Notes under the pieces: generated by a model
Seen by the model: the letters and a program-made list of their open reading frames with translations, nothing else
Databases searched by the model: none
What the model was told of the DNA's origin: nothing
Origin: Planctomyces sp. SH-PL62
GTDB taxonomy: Bacteria > Planctomycetota > Planctomycetia > Isosphaerales > Isosphaeraceae
Reading direction: 5' to 3'
DNA: 64,000 nt
NCBI RefSeq assembly: GCF_001610895.1
Contig: NZ_CP011273.1
Coordinates: 744,001 to 808,000 of the forward strand
Position numbers and translations under genes: made by a program
Part shown: piece by piece, positions 41,439 to 50,508 of the stretch
Layout of the letters: every line of letters begins with the position of its first letter
Numbering within the stretch: position 1 is the first letter of the stretch

Positions 41439-41745
41439 CGTGGACGCCCGGGGGCCACCCGTCGCGGTGTCCCTCCACCGATATTATGGGGGGACTTCGC
41501 CCGGACTCTGGTCTTCTTCCCAAAATCGAGGGGGATTGCTAGACTCGATCCTCAGCCATGGCTGTCGGCTCGCGCGTCTGAGTCCCCGCCGGGGCCCGCC
41601 ACGTCCCCCTGCCGCGAGGTGGGCCGGCTCGACCGGTTTGGGAGGTGTTCGCGACGGATTCCAACAGGTCTTGCATCCGGGGCGCCGCCGACTTCGAGCC
41701 GGCCGAGACGGCGTCCGAGGCCGCATCGGTAGGAGACGATCGAAC
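41439..41745. other. metK leader region
   Basis: No gene supported. No SAM riboswitch of the classes I can recognise by eye was found; TAGACT near 41540 is a possible -10 element. Confidence 0.4.
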
Positions 41746-42948
41746 GTGTCACAGAAAGACCGCTACCTGTTCACCAGCGAGTCCGTGTCGATGGGCCATC
41801 CCGACAAGATGGCCGACCAGATCTCCGACGGGATCCTGGACGCCATCCTGGAGCAAGACCCCCACGCCCGGGTCGCCTGCGAGTCGCTCCTGACGACCGG
41901 CCTCGTGGTGCTGGCGGGCGAGATCACCACCAAGGCGATGGTCGACTACCCGACGATCGTCCGTCAGGTGGTCCGGGACATCGGCTACACCTCGAGCGAT
42001 CAGGGCTTCGACGGCACCACCTGCGCCGTGATGGTGGCCCTCGGCAAGCAGTCGCCGGACATCGCCATGGGCGTGAACGAGGACGCCGACAAGGGCAAGG
42101 ACGTCGGAGCCGGCGACCAGGGCATGATGTTCGGCTTCGCCTGCAACGAGACGCCCGAGCTGATGCCGCTGCCGATCGCGCTGGCGCACCGGGTCATCAA
42201 CAAGATCACCGAGCTCCGGCAGAACGGCACGATCCCCTGGCTCCGCCCCGACGCCAAGAGCCAGGTCTCGGTGGAGTACGAAGGCTACACGCCGATCCGG
42301 GTCGACACCGTGGTGGTCTCCACCCAGCACGATCCGGGCGTGACCCACGAGGAGATCTGCAAGCGGGTGCAGGCCGAGGTCATCGACCCGTGCATCCCGA
42401 CCGAGCTGATCTCGGGCAAGATCACCTACCACATCAATCCGACGGGCAACTTCGTGATCGGCGGCCCGCACGGCGACTCGGGCGTCACCGGGCGGAAGAT
42501 CATCGTCGACACCTACGGCGGCATGGGTCGCCACGGCGGCGGCGCCTTCAGCGGCAAGGACCCCACAAAGGTCGACCGCTCGGCCGCCTACATGGCCCGC
42601 TACGTCGCCAAGAACATCGTCGCCGCCGGCCTGGCCGAGCGCTGCGAGATCCAGCTCGCCTACGCCATCGGCGTCTCCGAGCCGGTCAGCATCCACGTCG
42701 ACACCTTCGGGACCGGCACGATCGCCGATTCGAAGATCGCCGAGCTGGTGCGCAAGACGTTCCCGCTGACCCCGGCGGGCATCATCAAGCACCTCGACCT
42801 GCGCAAGCCGATCTACCGGAAGACCGCCAGCGGCGGCCACTTCGGTCGGACCGACGCCGACTTCACCTGGGAGCGGACCGACAAGGCCGACGCCCTCCGC
42901 AGCGCCGCCGCGTCCGCCGCCCCGGCGGCCGTCGCCGCCGCCGTCTGA
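41746..42948 (+). CDS. metK: S-adenosylmethionine synthetase
   Basis: 400 residues from a GTG at 41746 with AGGAGA upstream; a frame open further upstream is not needed. The hallmark motifs are all present: [20 protein letters not shown] at the start, [12 protein letters not shown] (ATP/Met site), [21 protein letters not shown] and [19 protein letters not shown]. It makes SAM from methionine and ATP. The C-terminus is an Ala-rich tail. Together with the riboswitch-controlled ahcY at 19-20 kb it provides two steps of the methyl cycle, though the two are 21 kb apart and separately controlled. Confidence 0.97.
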   Translation: MSQKDRYLFTSESVSMGHPDKMADQISDGILDAILEQDPHARVACESLLTTGLVVLAGEITTKAMVDYPTIVRQVVRDIGYTSSDQGFDGTTCAVMVALGKQSPDIAMGVNEDADKGKDVGAGDQGMMFGFACNETPELMPLPIALAHRVINKITELRQNGTIPWLRPDAKSQVSVEYEGYTPIRVDTVVVSTQHDPGVTHEEICKRVQAEVIDPCIPTELISGKITYHINPTGNFVIGGPHGDSGVTGRKIIVDTYGGMGRHGGGAFSGKDPTKVDRSAAYMARYVAKNIVAAGLAERCEIQLAYAIGVSEPVSIHVDTFGTGTIADSKIAELVRKTFPLTPAGIIKHLDLRKPIYRKTASGGHFGRTDADFTWERTDKADALRSAAASAAPAAVAAAV

Positions 42949-43070
42949 CCCGGTCGGTCGATCGATCGACCCGAACCCCTCGACGGCGATCGAGGACGGC
43001 CGCCCTGGCGCGGCCTCCCGATCGCCGTCGCGCCGTCTCGCACCTCTCGCCAATCCAGGATCCTCCCACG

Positions 43071-44297
43071 ATGCCCCCCCTTGAACTGGAAGCCGCCGCC
43101 GCGAGGGCTTTCAAGGCCGAGTACGGCGCGGAGGCGGAAATCGCCGCCCGCGCCCCCGGCCGCGTCGAACTGCTGGGCAACCACACCGACTACAACGGCG
43201 GACTCGTCATGGCCGCCGCCGTCGACCGCTACACCGCCGTCGTCGGTCGGGCCCGTCCCGGGCGCGAAGGCCGGGTCTACGCCGCCAACTTCGAGGGCTC
43301 CGCGCGCTTCCCCCTCGCCGACGTCACCCGGGGCGAGGTCGGCACCTGGCCGAACTACGTCAAGGGGGTGGTCTGGGCGATGCAGGAGGCCCTGGGTGCC
43401 GAGCTGACGAACGGCTTCGAAATCGCCGTGGCCGGGGAAGTCCCCCTCGGCGCCGGGCTTTCCTCCTCGGCGAGTCTCCAGGCGTCGGTCGCCTTCTTCC
43501 TGCTCCAGGCCGGCGTCGCGCCGGGCAAGACGATCGACCAGTACGTCGGCGAAACGTCCGACGTCGCGCGGATGGACCTCGCGATGGTCCTCCGACGCTC
43601 GGAGAACGCTTTCGTCGGCGTCTCCTCGGGCCTGCTCGACCAGTTCTCCAGCCTCTTCGGCCGTCAGGACCACGCCCTGTTCCTGGATTGCCAGTCGCTT
43701 GAGTTCGCCCGAGTGCCGCTGGGCTCGCCCGGTCCGGCGATCGTGGTCTGCGATTCCAAGACCTCGCGACGACTGGCCGACGGCATGTACAACCGCCGCT
43801 TCGCCGAGTGCAACGCCGTCGTCGACTTCTTCAAGGCGAGGAAAGGCGATTCCGTCGCCCTGCTTCGCGACGTCTCCCTCGCCGAGCTGGAAGAAAGCTG
43901 GGACGCGCTCGATGCGACCTGCCGCAAGCGGGCCCGGCACGTCTTGACGGAGAATCAGCGGGTGCGCGAGGGCGTCGCCGCGCTCCGCGCCGGCGATCTC
44001 GTGGGCTTCGGCAAGTTGATCTCCGCCTCCCACGCCTCCAGCCGCGACGACTTCGAGAACAGCTCCCCGGCGCTCGACGCGCTGGTCGAGGCCGCGGAGG
44101 AGGCCCCGGGATTCCTCGGCGGCAAGCTCTCGGGCGCGGGCTGGGCCGGCTGCACGGTCAATCTCGTCGAGGCCGACAAGGCTGAGGAGTTCACCGAGGC
44201 CGTCCGCCGCGGTTACTTCCAACGCCAGAACCTGGAAGCCGACGTTCACATCTGCCGCGCCGCCGAAGGCGCGTCGAGCCGACCGCTCGAAGGCTGA
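43071..44297 (+). CDS. galK: Galactokinase
   Basis: 408 residues from the ATG at 43071. It shows the GHMP-kinase layout: RAPGRVELLGNHTDYNGG (galactokinase signature, sugar binding), GEVPLGAGLSSSASLQASVA (GHMP ATP-binding motif) and GGKLSGAGWAGCTVNLV (third motif). It phosphorylates galactose at C1 in the Leloir pathway. Other gal genes are not adjacent; DUF2784 and a membrane protein follow. Related GHMP sugar kinases are possible, but the first motif favours galactokinase. Confidence 0.88.
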   Translation: MPPLELEAAAARAFKAEYGAEAEIAARAPGRVELLGNHTDYNGGLVMAAAVDRYTAVVGRARPGREGRVYAANFEGSARFPLADVTRGEVGTWPNYVKGVVWAMQEALGAELTNGFEIAVAGEVPLGAGLSSSASLQASVAFFLLQAGVAPGKTIDQYVGETSDVARMDLAMVLRRSENAFVGVSSGLLDQFSSLFGRQDHALFLDCQSLEFARVPLGSPGPAIVVCDSKTSRRLADGMYNRRFAECNAVVDFFKARKGDSVALLRDVSLAELEESWDALDATCRKRARHVLTENQRVREGVAALRAGDLVGFGKLISASHASSRDDFENSSPALDALVEAAEEAPGFLGGKLSGAGWAGCTVNLVEADKAEEFTEAVRRGYFQRQNLEADVHICRAAEGASSRPLEG

Positions 44298-44345
44298 CGG
44301 CCCACCAGGGCTCCGTTGGACGGCCTCATCTTCAAGGAGTCTCGG

Positions 44346-44789
44346 ATGGGCCCGGTCGTCCTCGCGAAACTGTCCGACGAGCCCTTGATCAGCCCGATCT
44401 TCCTCGCGAACCTGATCGCCCTGGTGCATTTCGCCTGGGTGGCGTTCCTGGTGCTCGGGCTGCTCGCGATCCTGCTGGGGATCGCGTTCCGCTGGGAATG
44501 GGTGCGCAACAAGTGGTTCCGGCTGATCCACCTGGGGATGATCGTGATCGTCGTCGGCGAGTCGCTCGCGGGCGTTCCCTGCCCGCTGACGGTCTGGGAG
44601 CACCGCCTCCGCGTCCATGCCGGCCAGACCACGACCGAGGGCGATTTCATCGCCTACTGGGTCCACCGCATCATGTTCTTCCAGGCCGAGCCGTGGGTGT
44701 TCACGGTCGTCTACCTCGGCTTCGGGCTCGCCGTACTGGGGGTCTGGATCGTCGCCCCGCCGCGATGGAGGGCCGGCGATGCTGCGTGA
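44346..44789 (+). CDS. DUF2784 membrane protein
   Basis: 147 residues from the ATG at 44346, AAGGAG six bases upstream. Four TM segments; the second half of the DUF2784 family pattern is clear (LANLIALVHFAWVAFLVLGL, then GVPCPLTVWEHRLR). The family is a small inner-membrane protein of unknown function. It overlaps the next gene by 11 bases, so they are translationally coupled. Confidence 0.85.
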   Translation: MGPVVLAKLSDEPLISPIFLANLIALVHFAWVAFLVLGLLAILLGIAFRWEWVRNKWFRLIHLGMIVIVVGESLAGVPCPLTVWEHRLRVHAGQTTTEGDFIAYWVHRIMFFQAEPWVFTVVYLGFGLAVLGVWIVAPPRWRAGDAA

Positions 44790-45513
44790 CAACCTCGCGA
44801 ACTTGGGGCCCCCGCGGTTCCCGTTCCTCGAGGCCTCGCTGGCGGGGCTGTTGTTGGGCCTGGCCGATATCCACATCGCCTCCGAGGGGGCATGGGCGAC
44901 CTGGCTCTATGCGGCCTTTGCGACCGGCGTCGCCCTGGGCTTTCGCCACGCCGGGCGCGCCTGGCGATGCTGGCTACCGCTCGGGATCAGCCCGTATTTG
45001 GTCCAGTTGGGGGCGATCGCGTACGGCTACGGCCCGCCCTACGTCGGAGAGTATTCGTACGAGGCCCGTGGGGCCCTTTTCATGGTCGTCCCCGCGACGA
45101 TCAGCCTCGGCCTCGGCTCCCTCATACGAGCCGGATACGCCTCGTACGGACGATATCCCCGGCCGAATGGCGAGCCGATCGCCATCATCCCACAGACGAG
45201 GCGCGAGCTGGCCGCATCCGTCGCGGGCGTGGCGACCTACGTGCTCGTCATGTACTGGGCGCTATACGCCTCGCAGACGGTCTATGCAGTCGGCTACGAC
45301 GAGGCGCGATTCCGACAGATCGTGATCGGGATGTCGGCGGACGACGTGGAAGAATTGATGGGCCCTCCGTTGCGGAAGGGCCGTTGGAGCAGCGGGACCG
45401 AGGTGTGGTTCTACACGCTGGGTTGCAGCGAGACCAGCAGCTACTGGCGGCGCTGGGTCCACCTGGAGGCCGGACGTGTTGATGCCATAGAGGGTGACTA
45501 CTGGAATGACTGA
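44779..45513 (+). CDS. Membrane protein with C-terminal BamE-like domain
   Basis: 244 residues from the ATG at 44779, GGAGGG upstream. The first ~160 residues have several TM segments (SLAGLLLGLADI, WATWLYAAFATGVALGF and others). The last ~70 residues, IVIGMSADDVEELMGPPLRKGRWSSGTEVWFYTLG, resemble the BamE/SmpA fold (G-M-s-x-d-V-x-x-l-x-G-x-P). In other proteins this fold serves as a small protein-protein interaction module. It is coupled to DUF2784 by overlap. Its function is unknown. Confidence 0.6.
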   Translation: MLRDNLANLGPPRFPFLEASLAGLLLGLADIHIASEGAWATWLYAAFATGVALGFRHAGRAWRCWLPLGISPYLVQLGAIAYGYGPPYVGEYSYEARGALFMVVPATISLGLGSLIRAGYASYGRYPRPNGEPIAIIPQTRRELAASVAGVATYVLVMYWALYASQTVYAVGYDEARFRQIVIGMSADDVEELMGPPLRKGRWSSGTEVWFYTLGCSETSSYWRRWVHLEAGRVDAIEGDYWND

Positions 45514-45543
45514 TCGTTCTCGACCATCGAGCACTCCCCGCCC

Positions 45544-45978
45544 ATGACCGATGCGATCCGGACCTTTTTCACCATCGGTTACGGCGGAAGGCCGCCGGAC
45601 GAGTTCGTGGGCCTGTTGCGGGCGCACGGCGTGGAGACGGTGGCCGACGTCCGGCTTCGTCCCGACCGGGCGAGCCTGGGGGCGTACACGAAGGCGAAGA
45701 CGGCGGACAAGGGGATCGAGAAGCTGCTGGCCGACGCCGGGATCGGCTATCGGTCGTTCCCGGAGCTGGGGAACGTCTTCCTGGACATGGACGACTGGAC
45801 GGCCCCGTACGGCGAGTTGGTCGAGCGCGCGGGCGACCTGCTGACCCGTCGGCTGGTGGCGTTGCCGGGGACGTTTTGCCTGTTGTGCGCCGAGAAGCGC
45901 GTCGCCGAGTGCCATCGCGGGGCCGTCGCCGCGTACCTGGCGGCACGCGGCGGCTGGCGAGTGGAACACATCGAATGA
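45544..45978 (+). CDS. DUF488 family protein
   Basis: 144 residues. FTIGYGGRPPDEFVGLLRAHGVETVADVRLRP and CLLCAEKRVAECHRG are the two signatures of DUF488, including the C-x-x-C...C-H motif. These are small cytoplasmic proteins of unknown biochemistry, often in operons with DNA repair or phosphate genes. It ends 15 bases before the convergent phoU. Confidence 0.92.
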   Translation: MTDAIRTFFTIGYGGRPPDEFVGLLRAHGVETVADVRLRPDRASLGAYTKAKTADKGIEKLLADAGIGYRSFPELGNVFLDMDDWTAPYGELVERAGDLLTRRLVALPGTFCLLCAEKRVAECHRGAVAAYLAARGGWRVEHIE

Positions 45979-45993
45979 CCGCGAGAGGCCGTG

Positions 45994-46701
45994 TCAGGCC
46001 GGGTCTGAGTGGCGGATGATGGTCCCTTCCTGGAGGAAGACGACCGTCTGGGCGATGCCCGTGGCGTGATCGGCGATGCGTTCGAGGTTGCGGGCGGAGT
46101 TGAGCAGGAGGAGCCAGCCGTCGAGCTGATCGGCGCGGGCGGCGAGTTGGTCCTTGAGCTGGCGTCGGACGGCGCGATAGCTCTCGTCGATCACCTGGTC
46201 GCCGATGATGACCTCGCGGGCCTTGGTCGAGTCGATCTCCACGAGGGCGACGTAGGACGCCTTGACGTGGACCAGGACGTCGCGGGCGAGGTCCTTGAGC
46301 GAGTCGGGGGGGGCGAGCTCGGGGAACTTGCGGCCGAGCTTCCGGACGCGGCGGGCGACGCGGAGGGCCAGGTCGGCGATCCGCTCCCAGTCGCGGTTGA
46401 CCTTCAGGATGGTCGCCATCCGTCGCAGGTCGGACGCCACGGGCTCGAACAGGGCGAGGACGCGCAGGCATTCCTGCTCGATCCGCACCTCCTTGCGGTC
46501 GGTCTCCTCTTCCTCTTCCTTCACCTCGGAGACCAGATCGATCCGGCCGTCGCAGACCGCCTGCACGCTCTTGTCGAGCGAGCCGATGACGGTCTGTCCC
46601 AGCGCCAGCAGTTCGGCCCAGACGGCGTCCTGCTCGCGAAACGCGTGACGAGGCACGCCGCCCGTCGCGGCCCGCCCTTCCTGAGATCGGCTCGACGCCA
46701 T
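45994..46701 (-). CDS. phoU: Phosphate uptake regulator PhoU
   Basis: 235 residues from the ATG at 46701 with AGGAGGG seven bases upstream. Two PhoU three-helix repeats are visible: LLALGQTVIGSLDKSVQAV...RIEQECLRVLALFEPVASDLRRMATILKVNRDWERIADLA and VHVKASYVALVEIDST...LLNSARNLERIADHATGIAQ. Both keep the E/D-rich metal sites. PhoU represses the Pho regulon and links PstSCAB to PhoR. The pst genes are not in the window. Confidence 0.92.
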   Translation of the reverse strand: MASSRSQEGRAATGGVPRHAFREQDAVWAELLALGQTVIGSLDKSVQAVCDGRIDLVSEVKEEEEETDRKEVRIEQECLRVLALFEPVASDLRRMATILKVNRDWERIADLALRVARRVRKLGRKFPELAPPDSLKDLARDVLVHVKASYVALVEIDSTKAREVIIGDQVIDESYRAVRRQLKDQLAARADQLDGWLLLLNSARNLERIADHATGIAQTVVFLQEGTIIRHSDPA

Positions 46702-46924
46702 GAATCGCCCTCCTGGTGAATAAGATCCGCGGGGACGGGACCGGGCCACGGCGCGGCGGGATCCGACCGATTTTTGACAGCGTTCATTGTTTTCGTCAGG
46801 CGGGACGGATTCAAGCCCGAAACCCCGTCGACGCCGTCGCTTCCTGGGGCCGACGCCGATTCTGGACGTCGCCGACGCCGGGACGGCGGCAGGGGGGAAC
46901 GGCGAGCCGAGGTCGTCCGTCGGC

Positions 46925-48259
46925 TCAGCAGAAGGGCTTCAGCGCCCGTCGCATGGAGCCGGCGTCGGGAAGTCGTTCGTCGGGATTGCGGGCCAGGCAA
47001 CGGCCGACGACGGCGGCGAGGCCGCGCGGGACGTCCGGGCGGCGGTCGAGGATCGGGATGGGATGATCCTCCAGCAGCATCTTGATCAGGTCGCCGCCCC
47101 CCTCGACGTCGTCGTAGATGAACTGGGTGGTCAGCAGGTAGTAGAGGGTGGCGGCCGTCGCGTAGAGGTCGGCCTGGGGGCGGACGGTCTTGAACTCGGT
47201 CATCTGCTCCGGGGGCATGAACGGGATCGTCCCGCGCATCTCGCCGGAGAACGTCAGGCCGGAGAGGCCGACGCTGCGGAAGCTCTTGGCCAGGCCGAAA
47301 TCGGAGATCTTGGCCACCGAGCCCTCCGGGGTCTGGCCGATCAGGATGTTCTCGGGCTTGATGTCGCGGTGGACGAACCCGCCGGTGTGGGCGTGCTCCA
47401 GCCCCTTGAGGATCTGGCAGGCCAGCCGACAGGCCTGGTCGGTGGGATACCGGCCGGGGTCCATCTTGGCGAGGGCTTCCAGGTTCGGGCCGGCCACGTA
47501 CTCCATCGCGAACCAGAACTGCCCCCGCGTCATCCCCTGCTCATACCACTCGACGATGTTGGGATGGCGGAGTTGGCTGATGACGGACATCTCTCGCTGG
47601 AAGCGTTCGATGGCGGCGCGGGTGGTGGCGACCTCGGGCGTGATCAGCTTCAGCGCGACCATTTTACCGCTGGTGATGTTGCGGGCCTGGTAGACCACCC
47701 CCATGGCGCCGCGGCCGAGCTCGCGGATCGTCGCGTAATGAGGGACCGGCTGGGGGACGGCGGCGGCCTCGGTTCGACAGGCCGTGCACCACCACTCGAC
47801 CGGCTCGTCGAGCCCGGACACGCCCCCGCTGCTGACCGTGAGGTTCATGGGCGCCGGGCAGCCGCACCCGGTGCAGACGATCGGCTCGCGGGTGGGGATG
47901 GCGACGCTGGAGGAAGGGGATCGAGGCTTCTGGGAAGCCCGTCCCGGCTCCACGACGATCCGAAAGAGGCTCTTACCCGCGGCGATCAGATCGCCGGAGG
48001 CCAGCCTCGCCCGTTCGATCCGTTCGCTGTTCACGAAGGTCCCGTTGGTGCTCTCCAGATCCCGCAGCTCGCACCGGGGCGGGTTGATCTCGATGAGGAA
48101 ATGGTCCCTGGAGAGGGCCGCATCGTTGATCGGACAATGGACGAACTGGGAGCGCCCGACGATGAACGTGTCGTGCCGGTCGAACACGAACGTCCGACCC
48201 GACCTTGGGCCTTTCAGCACTTCCAGGATCACGCGCATATCGGCATTCCGTGAGATCAT
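46925..48259 (-). CDS. FHA-domain serine/threonine protein kinase
   Basis: 444 residues from the ATG at 48259 (GAAGGG upstream; a GTG at 48274 and an ATG at 48238 are alternatives). An FHA phosphothreonine-binding domain occupies about residues 10-105 (VGRSQFVHCPINDAALSRDHFLIEI). A Cys-rich ribbon follows (CTGCGCPAP ... WWCTACRTE). The Hanks-type kinase domain (~165-440) has GRGAMGVVYQARN, the catalytic HRDIKPENIL, DFGLAKS and the APE-like MPPEQM. The order FHA, ribbon, kinase suggests self-docking after autophosphorylation. It is cytoplasmic, with no TM segment. Confidence 0.93.
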   Translation of the reverse strand: MISRNADMRVILEVLKGPRSGRTFVFDRHDTFIVGRSQFVHCPINDAALSRDHFLIEINPPRCELRDLESTNGTFVNSERIERARLASGDLIAAGKSLFRIVVEPGRASQKPRSPSSSVAIPTREPIVCTGCGCPAPMNLTVSSGGVSGLDEPVEWWCTACRTEAAAVPQPVPHYATIRELGRGAMGVVYQARNITSGKMVALKLITPEVATTRAAIERFQREMSVISQLRHPNIVEWYEQGMTRGQFWFAMEYVAGPNLEALAKMDPGRYPTDQACRLACQILKGLEHAHTGGFVHRDIKPENILIGQTPEGSVAKISDFGLAKSFRSVGLSGLTFSGEMRGTIPFMPPEQMTEFKTVRPQADLYATAATLYYLLTTQFIYDDVEGGGDLIKMLLEDHPIPILDRRPDVPRGLAAVVGRCLARNPDERLPDAGSMRRALKPFC

Positions 48260-48662
48260 CCGAGCCCTTCGCACCCACAGGGGGCGAGATCACACGCTTC
48301 GGAGCGATCCCGGCCATTCGTCCTGGTCGTTCACTCGACGAAACGGGAGCGGCTTCCGCTACTGGATACGCCTCTCGCGGCGGGAAGGGACATCGTACGC
48401 GATCGGCCGAGGGGCCTGGCCCTGCCGGGCGACGATGTCCGATCCACGCCTCGACGTGGGGGATTCGAACGTTTGCGTAAGTCGCCGCAACGTCGTCTCC
48501 CTTTTCATAGTATCCCGATGTCACGTGATCGGACCGTGAAACGCTTATTTTCTCAACTCAGGCAAGCATTCATCGTCCCGAATCGTGGGGAATGGCGATC
48601 GGACGGCCGGCCCCCGTCCTCCATTCGGGAGGCTGCCCGATTCGCGGGACCTCGGTCCGGCG
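48260..48662. other. Intergenic stretch, no supported gene
   Basis: 403 bases between the kinase start and the next minus-strand gene. It contains the palindrome TCACGTGA near 48522, of unclear meaning. Nothing else was seen. Confidence 0.4.
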
Positions 48663-50387
48663 TCAAGGCGCAGGCGATGGCTGCGTCGACTCGTTGGGCG
48701 AGGCCGACGCGCCGGGCGCCGGTTCGGAGGGGCCGAACGTGAAGCTTTTGATGATCGATTCCGCCTGGTCCCGGAACGGGACGTGGGGATCGCGAGTCGT
48801 CATGGCCGTCACGATCAGGGTTTCATTGCGGGTGAACTGGACGATGTAGCGATCCAGATAGATCCGGTTGCCCCGGACCGCCGGAGCCGCGCCGGCGGGC
48901 TTCAGGGCGGCCTCGATCCGGTAGACCTTGCGTGCCAGCGGGCCCCAGACGTCCTCCTTCAACCAGCCGGAGTCGCCCATCAGGACTTCCTGGCCCTGGG
49001 CCCGCCACTGCTCGGCGAGCGCCTTGCGCTGCTCTTGCGGGTCGGTGACGAGGCGGTCCTGCGAGGCGTCGCCGGACTTGGCCGCGAGGGCGATCGAGAT
49101 CACATCCTGGCCGTCGAACCGGCGGTCGACCAGGTCGACGCCTCCTTCGGGGTAGGCTCGCGCGATCCGAAGCCCCTGGGGATGGGCCAGGTGGAACCGG
49201 CCCTCGGGATCGTCGTACGTCACCCAGGTATGGGCCTCGTCGTCGGGGGGGGCGTCGGGGGCCACCAGGGGGAGCGTCGCCTCGGGTCCCATCGCCGACG
49301 GCCCGACTCGACGCGCGACGATCAACTCGCGCGTTTGCGTCTGGTTGAGCCGACCGGTCTCGTCGTCGGGCAGGGGGGTGGTCAGGACTTCCGCCATCCG
49401 AATCTCGGAGATCCAGCCTTCGGCGTCGATGACCCCCGCCTGCTCCCGAGGCTCGGGGACGGCGGGCTGGGCCGGTTTGGCGGGAGCGAAGACGAAGTGG
49501 ACTCGCGCATTCATCGCGACCGGTCCATCCAGCACGTTGAGCTGCCCCTTGACCTCGAAGACCGCCGTCATCGTGCCGGCGTCGGTCGCCGAGCCGCGGA
49601 CGTCGGTCAACTCGGCCTCCACGTCGTAGCCATCCTCCAGGGGCGTTTCGCCCAGCAGGACCGCCACTGAAGACCTGGGGACGGGCCAGTGATCGCCGAC
49701 CCGACGGGGAGTGGTCGGCAGCAGGGTCGCGAGTTGGGGGAGGAACGGGTTTCTGGTGATCCGATCGAACTCGACCTGACGGAGCACCCGACCGTCGGTC
49801 AAGTTATAGAGCTCGATGGGCTTGCCGGGCTTGAGCCGATACCAGAGGCTCAACTGCTCCAGCAGTTTGGGGTTCTGGTACTGCCGGCGCATCGGCAGGG
49901 TCGTGGTGATCAGGGCGCGATCGTACCGCCGCACCACGTCGGTGGCCGTCCGGTTCGGGGCCGCCTTCATGACGCGCTCGGTGTAGATCGACTGGAGCGT
50001 GGTCTCGGCGCGGTCGGGGGCGCCCTGGGGCTTTTCGCGGGCCACCTTGATCTTCTCGCGGACGCCCACCTGATACTGGGTCATCCATTCCGGGCGCGTC
50101 GGATCGGGGGTCTCGGTATATCGCTCGCCGAAGCGATATCGAAGGCTCAACGGCTGGACCTCGCCCTGCTTGGCCGCGTCGTCGGGGGACTCCGCGGTCG
50201 GTGCGGCCTCGTCGGCCGCCGGGACGGGAGTCGAAGCCGGCTCAGGGGCCTGCGCGGTCGCGAAGCTTGGGTGGAGGCCGACGACCAGGACCCAGGAGAA
50301 AGCCGTCGTCAGGAATCCCCAGGAGTTGCCCGCGCCTCGTCCCGGCTCGCGCCGGAACGGCCCCCGTCTTCGCGTCTCGCCCATCAT
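48663..50387 (-). CDS. Exported hypothetical protein with PsbP-like C-terminus
   Basis: 574 residues from the ATG at 50387 with GAAGGGA upstream. A long signal/anchor (FLTTAFSWVLVVGLHPSFATA) is followed by a Pro/Ala-rich linker. A middle domain (~85-390) contains YRFGERYTETPDPTRPEWM and a beta-rich core. The C-terminal ~150 residues, RFHLAHPQGLRIARAYPEGGVDL and ETLIVTAMTTRDPHVPFRDQAESIIKSFTF, look like the Mog1/PsbP-type fold. The neighbour upstream (50509-51912) has the same layout, so they are probably paralogues in one operon. Function unknown. Confidence 0.65.
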   Translation of the reverse strand: MMGETRRRGPFRREPGRGAGNSWGFLTTAFSWVLVVGLHPSFATAQAPEPASTPVPAADEAAPTAESPDDAAKQGEVQPLSLRYRFGERYTETPDPTRPEWMTQYQVGVREKIKVAREKPQGAPDRAETTLQSIYTERVMKAAPNRTATDVVRRYDRALITTTLPMRRQYQNPKLLEQLSLWYRLKPGKPIELYNLTDGRVLRQVEFDRITRNPFLPQLATLLPTTPRRVGDHWPVPRSSVAVLLGETPLEDGYDVEAELTDVRGSATDAGTMTAVFEVKGQLNVLDGPVAMNARVHFVFAPAKPAQPAVPEPREQAGVIDAEGWISEIRMAEVLTTPLPDDETGRLNQTQTRELIVARRVGPSAMGPEATLPLVAPDAPPDDEAHTWVTYDDPEGRFHLAHPQGLRIARAYPEGGVDLVDRRFDGQDVISIALAAKSGDASQDRLVTDPQEQRKALAEQWRAQGQEVLMGDSGWLKEDVWGPLARKVYRIEAALKPAGAAPAVRGNRIYLDRYIVQFTRNETLIVTAMTTRDPHVPFRDQAESIIKSFTFGPSEPAPGASASPNESTQPSPAP

Positions 50388-50508
50388 GAATGGCGTCCCT
50401 TCATGTTGAAGAACCCGGTGTCGTCGGGATCGCTTCCCCCGTTCCACCATAGCTTTCCGGTCCAGCTCGGGGGAACCCCACGGGTTTTTTCATGGGCGGG
50501 ACCGCCGT

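Noticed and set aside
41439-41745. SAM riboswitch before metK
   Set aside because: No recognisable SAM-I, SAM-II or SAM-IV core by eye; a covariance-model search would be decisive.
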